A stretch of 19,769 bases of DNA from positions 1-19,769 of the forward strand of contig JAUWOM010000008.1 in the NCBI GenBank assembly GCA_030612085.1, written 5' to 3'. The translations under genes were made by a program, and so were the position numbers. The notes beneath the pieces are model-generated. The model saw nothing but the letters and a program-made list of their open reading frames with translations. It did no database searches and was not told where the DNA came from. This document shows, piece by piece, positions 7,758 to 15,012 of this stretch (positions are counted from its first letter, which is position 1; the number at the start of each line of letters is the position of its first letter). This stretch comes from Actinomycetes bacterium (GTDB taxonomy: Bacteria; Actinomycetota; Humimicrobiia; JAHJRV01).

Positions 7758-8879
7758 TTAGGACATTATCTCTTTAAGGGCAGATATCAGGTAATAAACA
7801 TTTTGTTTAGAGCATGAATAACCCATCAATCCTACTCTTAGCAATTTCCCTGCTAATTTACCAAAACCTCCACCAATTTCTATATTGTATTCCTTTAGTA
7901 ATTTAGTTATTATTTCTCTTTCACTTAATCCCTCAGGAAGCTCAACCGCTGTTAGCATTGGAAGTCTATAACCTTCCTGAGCAAATAGTTTAAATCCCAT
8001 ATCTGTTAAATGAGTCTTAAGAAGTTGACTTACTTCTTCATGTCTTTTGAATCTTTCCTCAAGTCCCTCTTCGTAAATTATTCTCAATGCTTCCCTTAGA
8101 GCATAGATCATAATAATTGGAAGTGTATGGTGATATTTTCTTTCTTTGCCCCAATGTCTCATCAATTCAATCGCATCAAGATATAGAGTTTGTATCTTAG
8201 TTTTTCTATTCTTTATCACATCTATTGCTTTTTGACTAAAAGTAATTGGAGCCATCGCTGGTGGAGCACTTAAACATTTTTGGGTTCCACTATAACATAT
8301 ATCTATATTCCAACCATCTACATCAACATCCATTCCTCCCAATGTTGGCACAGCATCTACCACAAATAGAGTTGAAGTTTGACTACAAAATTTTCCTACT
8401 TCCTCCAGCGGAGTTAAAACACCAGTTGAGGTTTCTCCATGAGTCATCGATAAAATTTTCGTATCTGGATTTGCTTTCAGAGTTCTCTCTATCTCTTCAA
8501 TATCTATTGGTTTACCCCACTCTGCATCAATTCTTATCACCTCTCCTCCACATCTTTCTATCATTTCTATATTTCTTTCTGAAAAGAAACCATTTAAACA
8601 AACTATTGCCTTGTCACCCTGTTCAATTACATTTGTAAATGCAGTTTCTCCTCCTGCTGTTCCCGTCCCTGACATTGGTAGAGTTACCTCATTTTTTGTC
8701 TTAAATAAATATTTTAATAACTCTACAGTCTCATCAAGTATGGGATAAATTTCTGGATCTAAATGACTAATCAAAGGAGATGTCATTGCCTTCATTACAC
8801 GAGGGTCATAATTGCTCGGTCCAGGTCCTAATAATATTCTATTTGATGTGATTAATTCTCCAATCTTCTTTAGTTCCAT
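7758..8879 (-). CDS. Class V aminotransferase (serine-pyruvate / alanine-glyoxylate type)
   Basis: PLP enzyme of the AGXT/serine-glyoxylate aminotransferase family, cytoplasmic. From ATG at 8879 it has 373 residues. LLGPGPSNYDPRV near the N-terminus, SGTGTAGGE (about 70-78), Asp175 in FVVDAVPTLGG and the Schiff-base Lys201 in SGTQKCLSAPP are all family signatures, as is GGFGKLAGKLLRVGLMG near the C-terminus. The frame is open to 8924, but 8879 is preferred because AAGGAG lies 9 nt upstream and homology starts there. The next gene, a hydroxyacid dehydrogenase, suggests a two-step serine or glyoxylate route. In some thermophiles such pairs supply serine, so the physiological direction is uncertain. 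Confidence 0.91.
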   Translation of the reverse strand: MELKKIGELITSNRILLGPGPSNYDPRVMKAMTSPLISHLDPEIYPILDETVELLKYLFKTKNEVTLPMSGTGTAGGETAFTNVIEQGDKAIVCLNGFFSERNIEMIERCGGEVIRIDAEWGKPIDIEEIERTLKANPDTKILSMTHGETSTGVLTPLEEVGKFCSQTSTLFVVDAVPTLGGMDVDVDGWNIDICYSGTQKCLSAPPAMAPITFSQKAIDVIKNRKTKIQTLYLDAIELMRHWGKERKYHHTLPIIMIYALREALRIIYEEGLEERFKRHEEVSQLLKTHLTDMGFKLFAQEGYRLPMLTAVELPEGLSEREIITKLLKEYNIEIGGGFGKLAGKLLRVGLMGYSCSKQNVYYLISALKEIMS

Positions 8880-8951
8880 ATTCTTTTTCTCCTTATTAAA
8901 AATTATTATTAAATACATTAACAAAATTTATAACATACATTAGTATGATAT

Positions 8952-8980
8952 TGTATTATTAACAAGTTGGGTTAACAATA
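8952..8980 (-). promoter_or_regulatory. Copy 2 of the 26-bp motif; likely promoter of the aminotransferase operon
   Basis: Bases 8952-8977 are identical to 690-715. On the minus strand TTGTTA (-35-like) and TACAAT (-10-like) are spaced by 17 bp, ahead of the aminotransferase start. The region is also a long imperfect hairpin: TTGTATTATTAAC pairs with GTTAACAATACAA (12 of 13). It could equally be an operator or a topA terminator lacking a T-run. Confidence 0.5.
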
Positions 8981-9006
8981 CAAATTATATATTATGTACA
9001 ATTTAT

Positions 9007-11328
9007 CTATTTATTTGTAGAACATGATCTGTTTATACACAAAATTTTTGATATTTTATCTTCTGATATGATCTCAATGTGAGGAAATCCACACACATCA
9101 CATAACTTTTCATTAGGTTTTATTTCCCCAGATTGTGGTACTGAAAATGTTGTCTTACATTTTGGATAATTTGAACAACCTAAGAATATTTTTTTAGATT
9201 TTCTAGCTGTTCTTAATACTAAGTCATTTTTACAATTTGGACATTTTCCAAAAATTTCCTGTTCCTTTTTTGTTTTGCCTTTTAACTTCTGTTTTGGATA
9301 TTTTTCACTGCTCTTATCTTTTTTTGATGGGCAATCTGGATTTAGACATAGGTTCCAGGGCTTTCTTCCTTTTACTACTATCTTAATTACAGCTGTATTG
9401 CAGTACTTACAAATCTCTCCTGTAGGAAATATTCTACCTTTCTGGGGAATTGGATAAGCTTGAGAACAATCTGGATAATTTGAACAACCAACGAACCTTT
9501 TTTTTGTCTTCCTACTTTTTATTATTATTAAATCTTTGCCACACTTTGGACACTTCGCGATCCTTTTATCCTCATAAACACCCGTTCTTATCTTTTCACC
9601 AATCTCATTTTTTGAATCAGATAGTTGTATTAATATATCATTTAATAATTGTTTTGACTTTTTTACAACCTTTTCCTTGCTCTCTTTACCAGAAGCAATT
9701 CTATCCATATCATTTTCCAGGTCAGAGGTCATCTCTGACGAGGATATTTTTTCAGCATGATTTTTTAAAACATCAACAACTACTATTCCAGTTTTTGTGG
9801 TAATTATTGGATTGTTGTGAATATAACCTCTATTATAGAGATTTTGAATTATGGTATGTCTCGTTGACTTTGTACCCAAATTTAATTTTTCCATTTTATT
9901 TATTAATCCACTTTGGGTATATCTTGCTGGTGGTTTAGTCTCTTTATTTAAAATTTCAGAATTTAAAACATTCAGTTTATCTCCTTCTTTCAGTGGTGGT
10001 AGATAACTCTCCTTTGTTTTTATATATGGGTAAAATTTCATCCATCCTTCATCTACAATTTGTAGTCCATTTGCTAAAAATATTTCTTTTGAAATTTCAA
10101 TTTTTACATTAACACTTAGAATAATGGCTTTCTTGGCAAGAGTCGACATAAATCTTCGAGATACAAGTTCAAATATTCTCATCTGATCGGAACTTATAAC
10201 CTTCTTATCAGGTACACGAGTTGGATAAATAGGTGGATGGTCAGAAGAAATCTTACTGCCTCTGGTTGGTATAAGCTTTTTTTTAATTAGTAATTCTTCA
10301 ACTAAATCAGAAATCTTTTCAAATTTCTTAAGTCTCTGCAAAACTTTCCTCAAATTTAGAGAGGATGGATATACAGTATTATCAACCCTTGGATAACTTA
10401 TATAACCACCCATATATAAGTTCTCAGCTACATTCATAGCCTTAGCTGGAGAAAAACCAACTTTAGCTGCTTCCTGAAGAAATGAGGATGTATTAAAAGG
10501 AGGTGGTGGTTTTTTATCTCTCTTTACCTGATTAACTGATTTAACTGTGCCCTTTTTTGATAGTTTATTAAGTATTTTCTCTGCTTCTTCTCTGTTATTG
10601 AACTTCCTCTTTTTGTGAAAAGCAATGAAGTTTTGCTTATCTTTTGAAATTTCACACCTGATCTGCCAATAAGGAGTGGGTTTAAATTCAGTAATTTTTT
10701 TCTCCCTTTCTGCTAAAATGGCAAGTGTTGGACTCTGTACTCTTCCCGCTGATAAGTAATTTTCCCAAAGTCTTTTTGAGGCAAGTGATATAAAACGAGT
10801 TAAGGTAGCTCCCCAGTACAAATCAATTTCCTGCCTTGTCTCTCCAGCCATTGCCAGAGAAAAATGTGGTTCTTCTAAATTAGAGAATGCTTCATTTATA
10901 TCATCCGAAGTTAATGATGAAAATCTTGCCCTTTTTATTTTAACTTCTGGATTTACTTTTTTTATTAGAGAAATAACATCAAATCCGATTAGCTCACCCT
11001 CTCTATCAAAATCAGTTGCAATAATCACTTCATTAGCCTTTTTAGCTTTTTCTTTAATAAGTTTAATTAAAGATTTAGATTTTGGAACCTTCCTGGTTTC
11101 AGCATTAATCAAATTAAAAGGCTCAACCTTCTGCCAGTCCTTATATTCAGGAGGAAATTCTAATGTTAGGATATGACCTCTTAATCCCATTACTAAAACA
11201 TTCTCATCATTCCACTTAAAGCTATAATATATATTTTTAAAATAACTTTCTCTCTTAGCTTTTTTTCTTGAGAGTATTTCTGAGATTCTTTTTGCTGATT
11301 GATTTTTCTCACAAATTATTAGTTTCAT
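9007..11328 (-). CDS. topA: DNA topoisomerase I, archaeal type, with four C-terminal zinc ribbons
   Basis: Type IA topoisomerase that relaxes negative supercoils by single-strand passage. From ATG at 11328 it has 773 residues. The Toprim domain shows Glu7 (CEKNQSAKR) and D106-x-D108-x-E110 (ATDFDREGE). SAGRVQSPTLAIL (193-205) follows. The catalytic Tyr312 lies in GGYISYPRVDNTVYP, whose DNTVYP ending is typical of archaeal TopA rather than bacterial TopA or TopB. The position after Arg is Val where Thr is usual. Four Cys4 modules close the protein: CPKCG, CKYCN, CPNCK and CDVCG. The frame stays open 42 codons upstream to 11454, but that stretch is a translated repeat (PLPWWERVRE), so it is excluded. 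GGGAGA of the repeat lies about 12 nt before the start. Confidence 0.93.
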   Translation of the reverse strand: MKLIICEKNQSAKRISEILSRKKAKRESYFKNIYYSFKWNDENVLVMGLRGHILTLEFPPEYKDWQKVEPFNLINAETRKVPKSKSLIKLIKEKAKKANEVIIATDFDREGELIGFDVISLIKKVNPEVKIKRARFSSLTSDDINEAFSNLEEPHFSLAMAGETRQEIDLYWGATLTRFISLASKRLWENYLSAGRVQSPTLAILAEREKKITEFKPTPYWQIRCEISKDKQNFIAFHKKRKFNNREEAEKILNKLSKKGTVKSVNQVKRDKKPPPPFNTSSFLQEAAKVGFSPAKAMNVAENLYMGGYISYPRVDNTVYPSSLNLRKVLQRLKKFEKISDLVEELLIKKKLIPTRGSKISSDHPPIYPTRVPDKKVISSDQMRIFELVSRRFMSTLAKKAIILSVNVKIEISKEIFLANGLQIVDEGWMKFYPYIKTKESYLPPLKEGDKLNVLNSEILNKETKPPARYTQSGLINKMEKLNLGTKSTRHTIIQNLYNRGYIHNNPIITTKTGIVVVDVLKNHAEKISSSEMTSDLENDMDRIASGKESKEKVVKKSKQLLNDILIQLSDSKNEIGEKIRTGVYEDKRIAKCPKCGKDLIIIKSRKTKKRFVGCSNYPDCSQAYPIPQKGRIFPTGEICKYCNTAVIKIVVKGRKPWNLCLNPDCPSKKDKSSEKYPKQKLKGKTKKEQEIFGKCPNCKNDLVLRTARKSKKIFLGCSNYPKCKTTFSVPQSGEIKPNEKLCDVCGFPHIEIISEDKISKILCINRSCSTNK

Positions 11329-11340
11329 ATAATTTAAATT

Positions 11341-11414
11341 CTCCCTCTCCCTAACCCTCTCCCACCAGGGGAGAGGGTAAACAGTCAAGAAACTATGCCC
11401 AAAGCTTTCAAGGG
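11341..11414 (+). repeat. Hairpin repeat, copy 1 (mog-topA gap)
   Basis: The first 69 bases match 11941-12009 at about 62 positions. The core CCCTCTCCC-ACCAG-GGGAGAGGG is a perfect 9-bp hairpin, followed by AAACAGTCAAGAAACTATGC. It fills nearly all of the gap between mog and topA. On the minus strand the repeat's end is purine-rich (GGGAGAGGGAGAA) and falls just before the topA start. Confidence 0.82.
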
Positions 11415-11423
11415 TCTCTATTT

Positions 11424-11936
11424 TTAAGAGGTATTTTTCTGTTTTGTTGCGCATTCATAAGCTTCCCCCCTCAACACCTCAATACCATGATCTAATATTG
11501 GAATAATTACTTCCAATGATTCTTCAACAGCTTTTGGACTTCCTGGTAGATTAATTATTAAAGTATCACCCCTGATACCACTATATCCTCGAGAAAGCAT
11601 TGAATGAGGTGTAATTTTATAACCCTCAAATCTTATTATTTCAGATATTCCGGGAGCTTCTTTTTCTACTACTTCTTTTGTAGCTTCTGGGGTTAAATCT
11701 CTTGGTGAAAACCCGGTTCCACCAGTAGTAAAAATTAGGTCGACTTTCTTTATATCACAAAAATCAGTAAGAGCATCTTTTATCATCCCCTTATCATCAG
11801 GAACAATCTCATAATCAATTAACTCATAACCAATCTTTTCTATCTTTGCCTTTATAACACTCGCACTGATATCTTCTCTTTCACCTCTATATCCTTTATC
11901 ACTTACAGTCAAAATAGAAAATCTAATCTTTTTCAA
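11424..11936 (-). CDS. mog: Molybdenum cofactor protein, MogA/MoaB family
   Basis: Adenylates molybdopterin before molybdate insertion by MoeA. The 170-residue protein has the family's MPT-binding signatures: TVSDKGYRGEREDIS (10-24), TTGGTGFSPRDLTPEA (70-85), and NLPGSPKAV (129-137). The start is TTG at 11936; the purine-rich GAGGGGGAAG directly upstream, which derives from the repeat at 11941, is the only Shine-Dalgarno candidate. It lies between moeA and topA in a run of same-strand genes, consistent with a Moco operon. MogA and MoaB are close paralogues and cannot be separated by eye; in many bacteria lacking MogA, MoaB-type proteins do the same job. Confidence 0.92.
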   Translation of the reverse strand: MKKIRFSILTVSDKGYRGEREDISASVIKAKIEKIGYELIDYEIVPDDKGMIKDALTDFCDIKKVDLIFTTGGTGFSPRDLTPEATKEVVEKEAPGISEIIRFEGYKITPHSMLSRGYSGIRGDTLIINLPGSPKAVEESLEVIIPILDHGIEVLRGEAYECATKQKNTS

Positions 11937-11940
11937 TCTT

Positions 11941-12018
11941 CCCCCTCTCCCTTTCCCTCTCCCGCCAGGGGAGAGGATAAACAGTCAAGAAACTATGCCG
12001 CAAGCTTTCGCAAGAGGG
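11941..12018 (+). repeat. Hairpin repeat, copy 2 (moeA-mog gap)
   Basis: Second long copy of the repeat at 11341, in the same orientation and exactly 600 bp away. The hairpin is CCCTCTCCC-GCCAG-GGGAGAGGA, with 8 of 9 pairs kept. It diverges after AAGCTTTC, where it gains its own small palindrome (GCAAGCTTTCGCAAG). It fills most of the gap between moeA and mog and supplies the mog ribosome-binding region. Confidence 0.82.
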
Positions 12019-12050
12019 CTTCTCAACTTTAGTTTAAGTTATTTAAACAT

Positions 12051-13304
12051 TTAGAAATTTTCAATACTAATAGGAATTGGTGTAGTAAGAATTGGTTTTA
12101 ACATTCTAATCTCTACATCTTCCCCTCTTTCAATAAAATTATTCTCAGCTAAAATAGTTAATAATCCATTTGCTTTTGCCATAGATCTTAATATACCAGA
12201 ACCCTGGTCACCTGTTGTTTTTGCCCATAACTCATCTCTTTCCTTATAAACAATTACTCTTAGATAATGAACTCGACCTTTTTTATTTTTAACAGGGTGT
12301 GCCATCTTTGCTTTTATAATCTGTCGGGGTTGGAACTTTTTATTCATCATTTTAAAAATAGAGGGTCTTATGTAATTTTCAAAACAAACCATCACAGAAA
12401 CAGGATTCCCTGGAAGACCAAAAATTGGTTTTTTCTCAAAAACCCAGAATGCCATGGGCATACCTGGTCTTTGAGCTATTTTCCAGAACTTCAGTTCAGC
12501 ACCAATCTCTGTGACAATATTTCTAACAAGGTCGTATTCACCCATAGAAACTCCTCCAGATGTAATTATCAAATCTGCTTTCTCCAGAGCGTCTGTAATT
12601 TTTTCTTTTATTTCTTCTGTATTATCCCTAATTATTCCATATTCTAAAGGTATAGCTCCCACTTCTTTTACCTGAGCTGATAATGAATAAGTATTTGAAC
12701 TTCTTATCTTTCCTGGTGATAAAGGAGTTTTAATATCTACCAATTCATCTCCAGTGCATAGAATTGCAATAATTGGCTTTGAAAAAACCTTTATTTTCTC
12801 CATACCTAAAGAAGCTAATACCCCAATATCTGCTGGATATATTAAAGCATTTCTTTCTAAAACTTTATCACCTCTCCTTATATCCTCACCAGCTTTTCTT
12901 ATATTCATATTCGCAGGATAATGAGTATATACAATAACTCTATCTTCTAATTTTTTACAAAATTCAACTGGAATAACTGTATCAGCCCCTGAAGGAATGG
13001 GGGCACCTGTCATTATTCCAACTGCTGTTTTTTCTTTTACCTTAACTTTAGGAGTATCTCCAGCTATTAGTGCCTCTCCTCTAAGTAATAAGGTTGCAGG
13101 ATTTTTTGGAGATGTACCTATAGTATCTTTTGACCTAACAGCAAACCCATCCATTGCTGAATTATCAAATGGTGGTATATTTTCTTCAGAAGAAACATCC
13201 TCAGCAACAATCAAACCTAAACTATCTGATATAGGAACATCCTTAGGTTTTAAAATAGAAATATTTTCTAAGATAATTTGTAAAGCTTTTTCAGTTGTTA
13301 TCAC
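12051..13304 (-). CDS. moeA: Molybdopterin molybdenumtransferase MoeA
   Basis: Inserts molybdate into adenylated molybdopterin to give Moco. The 417 residues match full-length MoeA. Signatures are PPFDNSAMDGFAV (44-56), GIMTGAPIPSGADTVIP (96-112), CTGDEL (183-188), TSGGVSMGEYD (248-258) and the MPT-binding GLPGNPVS (296-303). The start is GTG at 13304, preceded by GAGGAGG 4 nt upstream, and overlaps the mobB stop by four bases (GTGA), indicating translational coupling. Downstream the repeat at 11941 and then mog follow. The C-terminal domain IV is present (HYLRVIVYKERDELWAKTTG). Confidence 0.96.
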   Translation of the reverse strand: MITTEKALQIILENISILKPKDVPISDSLGLIVAEDVSSEENIPPFDNSAMDGFAVRSKDTIGTSPKNPATLLLRGEALIAGDTPKVKVKEKTAVGIMTGAPIPSGADTVIPVEFCKKLEDRVIVYTHYPANMNIRKAGEDIRRGDKVLERNALIYPADIGVLASLGMEKIKVFSKPIIAILCTGDELVDIKTPLSPGKIRSSNTYSLSAQVKEVGAIPLEYGIIRDNTEEIKEKITDALEKADLIITSGGVSMGEYDLVRNIVTEIGAELKFWKIAQRPGMPMAFWVFEKKPIFGLPGNPVSVMVCFENYIRPSIFKMMNKKFQPRQIIKAKMAHPVKNKKGRVHYLRVIVYKERDELWAKTTGDQGSGILRSMAKANGLLTILAENNFIERGEDVEIRMLKPILTTPIPISIENF

Positions 13305-13957
13305 TTTTCCTCCTCTATTCTTATAATTATTTTTTTCTTTTTATCCACTCCCCTCAAGGATGATATCATTCCCTTTACCGTATTTACTATAAAATCTTGA
13401 ACAAAACCTTTTAAAGGAATCCTTTTTCCTCCAACTAATAAATTTATCCTTTTCTTCTTCCTTTTCATTAAAAACCTATCTTCGATAAAATCTGTAACTT
13501 TTTTTATATCTTCTGTTTCAAAAACTGGTCTTGATGATTTCATATGAAAATCACAAATAAAAGCCATTACTTCCTTTGGAGAGCATATTGGTTCTTTAGA
13601 TACTTCACTTCTTATAACTTCTATTTTTGGAAATGCTTGTTTCTTATATCCTTCAGTTAGAATCAGATCCACATTCTCTAAATATTTAAATGCTAATAAT
13701 CCTAAATCGATTTCATCATTTGATACATCTTTTACCATAGAAATTTTTTTAGGAGAAGAAATAATAACAGTTTCAGCACCAGCTTTTTTTATCTTATATG
13801 AGTCTTTCCCTGGTATATCTATCTCATAATCATGAATATCATGCTTTATAACACCAACACTATAACCTCTACCCTTTAATTCAGGTATTAATTTCTCTAA
13901 CAGACTTGTTTTTCCAGATTTTGATTTTCCTACTATGGAGACTATCGGAGCTACCAA
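13301..13957 (-). CDS. mobB: MobB, molybdopterin-guanine dinucleotide biosynthesis adapter, with C-terminal extension
   Basis: GTP-binding accessory protein for conversion of Moco to its guanine dinucleotide form. From TTG at 13957 it is 218 residues: P-loop GKSKSGKT (10-17), GVIKHDIHDYEID (35-47) with the conserved KHD, SPKKISMVKD, and DLILTEGYKK. An ATG at 13987 would add ten residues but has no ribosome-binding site, while AGGAGG lies 5 nt before the TTG. After a basic linker (about 163-168) there is an extra segment of about 50 residues (INLLVGGKRIPLKGFVQDFI) beyond the normal E. coli MobB length. It is the first Moco gene after the MBL hydrolase and overlaps moeA. No mobA is seen. Confidence 0.9.
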   Translation of the reverse strand: MVAPIVSIVGKSKSGKTSLLEKLIPELKGRGYSVGVIKHDIHDYEIDIPGKDSYKIKKAGAETVIISSPKKISMVKDVSNDEIDLGLLAFKYLENVDLILTEGYKKQAFPKIEVIRSEVSKEPICSPKEVMAFICDFHMKSSRPVFETEDIKKVTDFIEDRFLMKRKKKRINLLVGGKRIPLKGFVQDFIVNTVKGMISSLRGVDKKKKIIIRIEEEK

Positions 13958-14007
13958 TTTTTCCTCCTTTTCATAATATAAAAACATTTTCTATTTCTAA
14001 TTTTAAC

Positions 14008-14844
14008 TTATTTCAAATCTCCATAAACTCTTGCTAAATTAGATATATGTATATCCCTTGTCCAAAATGAATCATCCGGATCAGGATCTTTTTCAATTCC
14101 ACACTTATCTATGGGGATTCTATAAATTTCCCTCTTTGATAGTTTAGTTTCAATAGATTCTTTTACAATTTCATTAATTTTTTTAAGATATTTAATCTTT
14201 GAATTCAATTCTTTTTCTATGTTTTCCTCTTGAATTGGCATGCCATGTCCCTGTATAATCAATTTTGGTTTAAGAGCAATTATATCTACTAATGTTTTTA
14301 TGAGTTTCTCCCTATTACCGTAATAGAAATACGGAACTGGAATAACAGTATCACCAGCAAATAGAATTTCTTTATTTTTCCAATAGACACAAATTGAATC
14401 TGGAGAATGACCTGGTGTTGAGATTAACTCAAACTCTTCATCTTTAAAAAATAAATTTGCTTTCTTATTAAAAGTAATATTTGGTAAATTAATTTCTGTG
14501 CCCTCAATTTCAGGCTCAACCTTTGCAAATTCCTCTAAAATCTCTTTACCATGTCTTTTCATCATATCCCTGCATAAATCAAGAGCTATAATTCTTGCAT
14601 CATTAAATATTGCATTTCCGCATGTATGATCTAAGTGATAATGAGTATTAATTATATCTTTTATACCTTTAGGTTCTCTAAGTTTTACTAGTCTCCTAAC
14701 TCTTTTCATATCATCAGGAAAAAGCATAGTGTCAATAATTAATACCCCTTCCCTTGTTAAAAATGCACTTGAGTTGATATTATGATATCTTGAACTTGAA
14801 TATATATATAAGTTATCAGCTATTTTTATCTCATTTACACTCAT
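14008..14844 (-). CDS. MBL-fold metallo-hydrolase
   Basis: Two-metal hydrolase of the metallo-beta-lactamase superfamily. The 278-residue protein carries the metal-binding motif NTHYHLDHTCGN (His68, His70, Asp72, His73), His146 in STPGHSPDS, Asp165 in LFAGDTVIP and His200 in IQGHGMP, so the dinuclear site looks complete. There is no signal peptide. The substrate cannot be read from sequence; glyoxalase II-like thioesterase, lactonase or a Moco-linked role are all possible. The ATG at 14844 has a weak GGAAA upstream. It leads the block ahead of mobB with a 50-bp gap, so it may be the first gene of that operon. Confidence 0.88.
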   Translation of the reverse strand: MSVNEIKIADNLYIYSSSRYHNINSSAFLTREGVLIIDTMLFPDDMKRVRRLVKLREPKGIKDIINTHYHLDHTCGNAIFNDARIIALDLCRDMMKRHGKEILEEFAKVEPEIEGTEINLPNITFNKKANLFFKDEEFELISTPGHSPDSICVYWKNKEILFAGDTVIPVPYFYYGNREKLIKTLVDIIALKPKLIIQGHGMPIQEENIEKELNSKIKYLKKINEIVKESIETKLSKREIYRIPIDKCGIEKDPDPDDSFWTRDIHISNLARVYGDLK

Positions 14845-14882
14845 TTTTTATGTTTCCAATTTCCTTACCCATCAAGGCGGAG

Positions 14883-14910
14883 ATTTTAGCGCATTATTTT
14901 TACAGAGCAA
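14883..14910 (-). promoter_or_regulatory. Candidate promoter for the MBL-Moco operon
   Basis: On the minus strand TTGCTC and TAAAAT are spaced by 16 bp and lie about 39 bp before the ATG of the MBL hydrolase. This is a modest match to a housekeeping promoter. It lies between the TnpB element's right end and the operon, so it is independent of the element. Confidence 0.35.
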
Positions 14911-14934
14911 ATTTTAGACCTATTTTGTTAATAA

Positions 14935-15012
14935 CACACTAATATATTACTCTAAATAGTGTGACATACCACAGGGCAAGCCCTGCAGCTTCTTGGTTCA
15001 ATGATTTGTCTA
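14935..15012 (-). ncRNA. Putative omega/reRNA 3' end of the TnpB element
   Basis: In studied IS605-type elements the guide RNA comes from the tnpB 3' end and runs through the right end into flanking DNA. Here the region after the stop codon holds the 14972-14985 hairpin; the flanking bases from 14960 leftwards would be the guide. An inverted repeat CACACTA/TAGTGTG (14935-14963) straddles the predicted boundary. No transcript evidence exists; this is inference from family architecture. Confidence 0.35.

Noticed and set aside
8246..8638. Plus-strand open frame of 130 codons
   Set aside because: Entirely antisense to the well-supported aminotransferase, with no domain pattern; typical of AT-rich shadow frames. 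The same holds for plus-strand frames at 3000, 6702, 6922, 9275, 9450, 12267, 12997 and 15596.
8952..8977. Rho-independent terminator for topA
   Set aside because: The hairpin is AT-rich and no T-run follows on the minus strand; a promoter/operator reading fits better, though not proven.
11329..11454. N-terminal extension of topA by 42 residues, including PLPWWERVRE
   Set aside because: It is a translation of the hairpin repeat at 11341-11414 and overlaps the mog 3' end; TopA homology begins at MKLIICEKN.
14866..14885. Remnant of the 739-780 palindrome (CCCATCAAGGCGGAGA)
   Set aside because: Only a short partial likeness with no matching second arm; not enough to call a repeat copy.
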